8,711 nucleotides of DNA from Pseudomonadota bacterium (GTDB taxonomy: Bacteria; Pseudomonadota; Gammaproteobacteria; Burkholderiales; Burkholderiaceae): positions 1 through 8,711 of the forward strand of contig CAUJJP010000103.1 in assembly GCA_963205525.1 (NCBI GenBank). The letters are read 5' to 3'. The position numbers were made by a program, and so were the translations under genes. Every line of letters starts with the position of its first letter. Position 1 is the stretch's first letter. Below are positions 5,491 to 8,711 of this stretch, one piece after another. The notes under the pieces were generated by a model. That model was given only the letters and a program-made list of their open reading frames with translations. It was not told the origin of the DNA and made no database searches.

Positions 5491-6208
5491 CCGCCACCGC
5501 ATCCGCAACGTGCCGCCGCCCCCGGGCAGCAAGGCCGGCAATGCCTACACGCGCTTCATCCCGCGCGAGGAACTGCAGGACTTCGCCGCCTGGTCGCCGG
5601 ACGCCTTCGGCGGCGCCTCTCACACCGCGCAGTCGCCCCAGGCCGCCGAGCCGCCGGCCGCGCCGGCCGAGGTGGACTGGGAGGCCGAGCTGGCCGCTGC
5701 GCGCCAGGCCGGCTACCAGGACGGCTACCGCGACGGCCTGGTGGCGCTGGACGGATTCAAGCAAAGCCTGGCCAGCCAGGCCACGTCCCAGGTCGGCGCC
5801 CTGCTGCAAGGCATGGGCGAGGCCTTCGACGCCCTGGAAGCCAGGCTGGCCGAGGGCGTGGCGGCGACCGCGGTCGCGCTTGCGCGCCAGGTGCTGCGCC
5901 ACGAGCTGCAGGCGCAGCCCGAGGTCGTGAGCAAGGTCGCCGCAGAGGCGCTGCAGGCGGTGCTGCTGTCGGCGCGCCAGATCACCCTGGTGGTGCATCC
6001 GAACGACTTGCCGCTGGTGGCCGAGGGCGCGGGCGAGCTGCTGCAGGCGCGCGGCGCGCGACTGCAGGCCGACGCCACGCTGCGGCGCGGCGGCTGCCGC
6101 ATCGAGTCCGACCTCGGCGCGGTCGATGCGCGCATCGAGGCGCGCTGGGAGCAGGCGGCGGCCACGCTGGGCCAGACCCTGCCCTGGCAGGAGGGCGAGC
6201 CGTGCTGA
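5474..6208 (+). CDS. fliH: FliH, stator-like regulator of the export ATPase
   Basis: A 244-residue cytoplasmic protein that binds FliI as a dimer, restrains its ATPase and tethers the export complex to FliN at the C ring. Visible marks are an N-terminal [14 protein letters not shown] segment (Trp40, possibly the C-ring docking residue), then an acidic Pro/Ala-rich linker. The FliH GxxxG repeat follows as G-Y-Q-D-G-Y-R-D-G at 80-88, then a long coiled-coil helix. The C-terminal FliI-binding domain contains [16 protein letters not shown] at 206-221. The ATG at 5474 has GGAGG at 5461-5465 placed 8 bases before it. A GTG at 5468 is in frame but would leave only 2 bases. The gene overlaps fliG by 17 bases and fliI by 7, so translation is likely coupled. 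Confidence 0.95.
   Translation: MSSSSDRHRIRNVPPPPGSKAGNAYTRFIPREELQDFAAWSPDAFGGASHTAQSPQAAEPPAAPAEVDWEAELAAARQAGYQDGYRDGLVALDGFKQSLASQATSQVGALLQGMGEAFDALEARLAEGVAATAVALARQVLRHELQAQPEVVSKVAAEALQAVLLSARQITLVVHPNDLPLVAEGAGELLQARGARLQADATLRRGGCRIESDLGAVDARIEARWEQAAATLGQTLPWQEGEPC
6189..6195 (+). promoter_or_regulatory. Ribosome binding site of fliI inside fliH
   Basis: AGGAGGG, a near-perfect Shine-Dalgarno sequence, sits 6 bases ahead of GTG 6202. It supports this uncommon start codon rather than a later ATG. Confidence 0.75.
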
Positions 6209-7614
6209 CGCTGGCCGAACGCGGCGCGCGCTGGGATCGCTACCTGAGCGACCTGAAGACCTTTGCCGCCCTGCCACAGGCGCTGGAAACCGAGGGCTCG
6301 CTGGTGCGCGTGACCGGCCTCGTGCTGGAGGCCGCCGGGGTGCGGGTGCCGGTCGGGTCGGTGTGCGAGGTGCGCAGCGAAGGCCTGCCGCCGGTGCTCG
6401 CCGAGGTGGTGGGCTTCAACGGCGACCGAGCCTTCCTCATGCCCACCGGCGAGGTCCACGGCCTGGCCAGCGGCGCGCGCGTGCTGCCGCGCCCGCTGCC
6501 CAACCTGCCGCCGCGCTTCGGCCAGGAGAACCACCCCTGGCGCCGCAGCGAGGACCGCGGCCTGCACCTGCCCATGGGCGACGGGCTGCTGGGCCGGGTG
6601 GTCGACGCCCACGGCCAGCCCATGGACCGAGAGGGCCCGCTCGCCGGCACCGCCGAGCAGCCCATGGTGCGGCGTCCGATCAACGCCATGGACCGCGACC
6701 CGGTGCGCCAGCCCCTGGACACCGGGGTGCGCGCGATCAATGCCCTGCTCACCGTCGGCCGCGGCCAGCGCCTGGGGCTCTTTGCCGGCACCGGGGTCGG
6801 CAAGTCGGTCCTGCTCGGGATGATGGCGCGCTACACCGCCGCCGACGTGATCGTGGTTGGCCTCATCGGCGAGCGCGGGCGCGAGGTCAAGGAGTTCATC
6901 GAGGACATCCTGGGCGAGCAGGGGCGCGCGCGCAGCGTCGTCGTTGCCGCCCCGGCCGACGCACCGCCGCTGGTACGGCTGCAGGGCGCGGCCTACGCGA
7001 CCGCCATCGCCGAGCACTTCCGCGACCGTGGCCGCCACGTCTTGCTGCTGATGGACAGCCTGACCCGCTACGCGATGGCGCAGCGCGAGATCGCGCTCGC
7101 CATCGGCGAGCCGCCGGCCACCAAGGGCTACCCGCCGAGCGTTTTTGCCAAGCTGCCGGCGCTGGTCGAGCGCAGCGGCAACGGCCTGCACGGCAACGGA
7201 TCGATCACCGCCTTCTACACCGTGCTGACCGAGGGCGACGACCCGCAGGACCCGATCGCCGACGCCGCGCGCGGCATCCTGGACGGCCACATCGTGCTCT
7301 CGCGCGAGCTCGCCGAAGCGGGTCACTTCCCGGCCATCGACGTCGAGAAGTCGATCTCGCGCGTCATGACCTCGGTCGCCGATCGCGGCCACGTCGCCGC
7401 CGCGCGCCGCGCACGCCAGCTGCTGGCACGCCACAGCAAGGCGCGCGACCTGATACAGCTGGGCGCCTACACGCCCGGGCACGACGCCGAGCTCGACCTC
7501 GCGGTGCGCCTGCAGCCGCAGCTGGTGGCGCTGCTGCAGCAGGACATGCACGACCGCGCCACCCTGCCGGCGAGCCTGAAGCAGCTCGCGGCGCTGCTGC
7601 CGGCGACGAACTGA
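6202..7614 (+). CDS. fliI: FliI flagellum-specific export ATPase
   Basis: A 470-residue ATPase of the F1-beta/YscN class. It forms a hexamer under the export gate and uses ATP to unload substrate-chaperone complexes. Walker A is A-G-T-G-V-G-K-S at 195-202 (Lys201), the catalytic Glu224 lies in G-E-R-G-R-E (223-228), and Walker B is V-L-L-L-M-D at 280-285. G-Y-P-P-S-V-F at 309-315, [14 protein letters not shown] at 334-347 and S-R at 386-387 (possible arginine finger) are all intact, so the enzyme should be active. The N-terminal beta-barrel covers about 30-100; the C-terminal helical domain begins near 395. The start is a GTG at 6202 that overlaps the fliH stop, with AGGAGGG at 6189-6195, 6 bases upstream. 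Homology to type III secretion ATPases is expected, but flanking fliH and fliJ fix the flagellar identity. Confidence 0.98.
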   Translation: MLTLAERGARWDRYLSDLKTFAALPQALETEGSLVRVTGLVLEAAGVRVPVGSVCEVRSEGLPPVLAEVVGFNGDRAFLMPTGEVHGLASGARVLPRPLPNLPPRFGQENHPWRRSEDRGLHLPMGDGLLGRVVDAHGQPMDREGPLAGTAEQPMVRRPINAMDRDPVRQPLDTGVRAINALLTVGRGQRLGLFAGTGVGKSVLLGMMARYTAADVIVVGLIGERGREVKEFIEDILGEQGRARSVVVAAPADAPPLVRLQGAAYATAIAEHFRDRGRHVLLLMDSLTRYAMAQREIALAIGEPPATKGYPPSVFAKLPALVERSGNGLHGNGSITAFYTVLTEGDDPQDPIADAARGILDGHIVLSRELAEAGHFPAIDVEKSISRVMTSVADRGHVAAARRARQLLARHSKARDLIQLGAYTPGHDAELDLAVRLQPQLVALLQQDMHDRATLPASLKQLAALLPATN

Positions 7615-7621
7615 GCCCGCC

Positions 7622-8086
7622 ATGAGCGCCGACCCGCTGCAGTCCCTGAACACCTTGCTCGAGCACGCCGAGGGCGAGCGCGACGCGGCCCTGGGCATGT
7701 TGCGCCAGGCGCAGGCGGCCGCCGACCGCCAGCAGGCCCAGGGCGAGCAGCTGCAGGACTACCGTCAGCAGTTCCGCGCGCGCTGGAGCGAGCAGTTCCG
7801 CCAGCCGACGACGGTGGCCATGCTGCAGTGCCACCAGGGATTCGCGCAGCGCCTGGACGGCGCCATCAGCCAGCAGCAGCAGCAGGCCGAGCAGGCGCTG
7901 CAGCGCGTGGCGCGTGCGCGCGCGCAGCTGCAGCAGCGCGAGCAGCGCGTGGCGGCGGTGCGCAAGCTGATCGAGCGCCGCTTGAAGGCCCTGCAGCAGC
8001 AGGACATGCGCCGCGACCAGCGCCAGACCGACGAAGCCGCCCAGCGCGCCGCCGCCACGCGGGCCTGGGCGGTCGACCACTCCTGA
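7622..8086 (+). CDS. fliJ: FliJ export chaperone-escort protein
   Basis: A 154-residue, almost wholly helical, Gln/Arg/Ala-rich protein with two long antiparallel coiled-coil stretches (about 8-60 and 78-145). This is the FliJ shape, which resembles the F1 gamma subunit. FliJ sits in the FliI hexamer pore, contacts FlhA and recycles the chaperones for FliD and the hook-filament proteins. The family's V-R-K-L-I-E-R-R-L-K segment is at 113-122 and R-x-x-Q-T-D-E-x-A at 131-139. Five CAG codons in a row encode Gln84-88. The gene begins 7 bases after fliI with no clear ribosome site, so it may depend on reinitiation. FliJ is poorly conserved; the call rests on coiled-coil content, length and position between fliI and fliK. 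Confidence 0.92.
   Translation: MSADPLQSLNTLLEHAEGERDAALGMLRQAQAAADRQQAQGEQLQDYRQQFRARWSEQFRQPTTVAMLQCHQGFAQRLDGAISQQQQQAEQALQRVARARAQLQQREQRVAAVRKLIERRLKALQQQDMRRDQRQTDEAAQRAAATRAWAVDHS
7871..7885 (+). repeat. Short CAG trinucleotide tract in fliJ
   Basis: Five tandem CAG codons encode Gln84-88 between the two coiled-coil stretches of FliJ. The tract is in frame, so slippage would change length by whole residues and not disrupt the gene. It may be no more than Gln codon bias. Confidence 0.6.
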
Positions 8087-8089
8087 GGA
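8085..8089 (+). promoter_or_regulatory. Ribosome binding site of fliK
   Basis: GAGGA overlapping the end of fliJ, 5 bases before ATG 8095. It supports this start for a gene whose protein sequence is too variable to fix the start by similarity. Confidence 0.65.
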
Positions 8090-8094
8090 CCTTG

Positions 8095-8711
8095 ATGAAC
8101 ATCGCTCCTGCGCCCAGCCTGAGCCCTGCCCTGGCGGCTCCCGCGAACACGTCGGCGCAAGCCGCAATCGATGCTGGCGCAAGACCGGACCACTTCTCGC
8201 AAATGTTGCAGCGGGCGCGCCAGCCGGCGAAGCAGGCATCCGCCACAGAACCGGCAGCGGCCGACACCGCCCGAGCGCAGCGGCATGCAAGCAAGCAGGT
8301 GCAAGCCGCGGCGCGGGAAAGTGGGGTTCGCAGCGGCGGACGCGCTGCGCCCGCCGACGACTCCGACCGCGGCGCTGAGGCGAACACGAACCTGACGGCA
8401 CCGACTCGCAGCGCGGTCTCGGGGGAATGCCTCGTGCTGGCACCCGGCATGCCTGGCCTGCAGGACGGCCAGACACAGACCCTGGATGCACTGTCCTCGC
8501 TGGCAGCGCAGGCCGTGCTGCCGAGCTCGGACCAGGCGACGGTCGTTGGCGGCGACGCGGCGCAGGCGCAAGCATCGGCGCCCGTGTGCGGGGCGGAGCT
8601 TGCTGGCCAGGCCACCTCGGCGGCCCTGGCTTGCGGCCTCGTCCCGCCCCTGATGCAAAGCCAGGCCAACCCTGGTGCAGGTGTGGATGCCACGGCGAAC
8701 ATCGAGATCGG
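8095..8711 (+). CDS. fliK: FliK hook-length control protein, 5' part only
   Basis: An uninterrupted reading frame from ATG 8095 to the window edge gives 205 complete codons with no stop. The protein is rich in Ala, Gln, Ser, Pro and Thr, has low complexity and looks disordered apart from a short H-F-S-Q-M-L-Q-R-A-R helix at 33-42. That fits the exported N-terminal ruler part of FliK. The conserved C-terminal switch domain, which acts on FlhB to stop hook growth, lies outside the window, so identity rests on composition and on the fliJ-fliK order. GAGGA at 8085-8089, overlapping the fliJ stop, lies 5 bases before the ATG. Codons ending in A (GCA, CAA, AGA) are clearly commoner than in fliF-fliJ. 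Three cysteines (112, 165, 180) are unusual for this kind of protein. Confidence 0.8.
   Translation, partial: MNIAPAPSLSPALAAPANTSAQAAIDAGARPDHFSQMLQRARQPAKQASATEPAAADTARAQRHASKQVQAAARESGVRSGGRAAPADDSDRGAEANTNLTAPTRSAVSGECLVLAPGMPGLQDGQTQTLDALSSLAAQAVLPSSDQATVVGGDAAQAQASAPVCGAELAGQATSAALACGLVPPLMQSQANPGAGVDATANIEI

Noticed and set aside
3262..5541. 759-codon open frame on the minus strand across fliF and fliG
   Set aside because: It is antisense to two certain genes. Its His/Leu/Arg/Val/Gln-rich translation is what GC-rich coding DNA gives when read backwards, and it has no recognisable domain.
6126..7625. 499-codon plus-strand frame overlapping fliI
   Set aside because: Arg/Ala/Gly/Pro-rich out-of-frame reading of fliI with no ribosome site or motif.
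5725..7698. 657-codon open frame on the minus strand across fliH, fliI and the start of fliJ
   Set aside because: Same artefact of strong third-position GC bias. The sense strand encodes an intact ATPase with all motifs.

Overview
The window is a compact, GC-rich flagellar locus. It comes from a polar or lateral flagellated proteobacterium, most likely a betaproteobacterium of the Burkholderiales type. That placement rests on the style of the FliG, FliE, FliF and FliI sequences, the strong G/C third-position bias, and a fliE gene read divergently from fliF. It is made from remembered family patterns, not from a search.

Left arm (1-2262, + strand): the 3' end of fliS (flagellin chaperone), then fliT (FliD/cap chaperone), then a YcgR-type PilZ protein (c-di-GMP-responsive flagellar brake). 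Two type IV pilin-like genes follow, one PilE-like and one FimT/GspH-like. Gaps are 23, 36, 16 and 0 bases, so the five genes look like one transcription unit. The two pilin-like genes are the only members that do not belong to a standard flagellar gene set.

Middle (2263-2799): fliE lies alone on the minus strand and converges on the pilin pair. A GC-rich hairpin sits between the convergent ends. A 173-base divergent control region separates fliE from fliF. It carries three CGGACC direct repeats, three short perfect palindromes, a GC-rich leader hairpin and a weak sigma-54-like element.

Right arm (2800-8711, + strand): fliF, fliG, fliH, fliI, fliJ and the 5' part of fliK. Intergenic gaps are 24 bases or fewer, and fliG/fliH and fliH/fliI overlap. 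FliF is the MS ring, FliE joins ring to rod, and FliG is the rotor/switch torque ring. FliH-FliI-FliJ form the export ATPase complex, FliK is the hook-length ruler, and FliS and FliT escort flagellin and the cap protein to the exporter. The PilZ protein would couple rotation to c-di-GMP.

I see no RNA genes, insertion sequences, CRISPR arrays or other mobile elements. I do not find convincing evidence of a wholly new system. The observation most worth following is the pilin pair tied to a c-di-GMP brake inside the flagellar locus.
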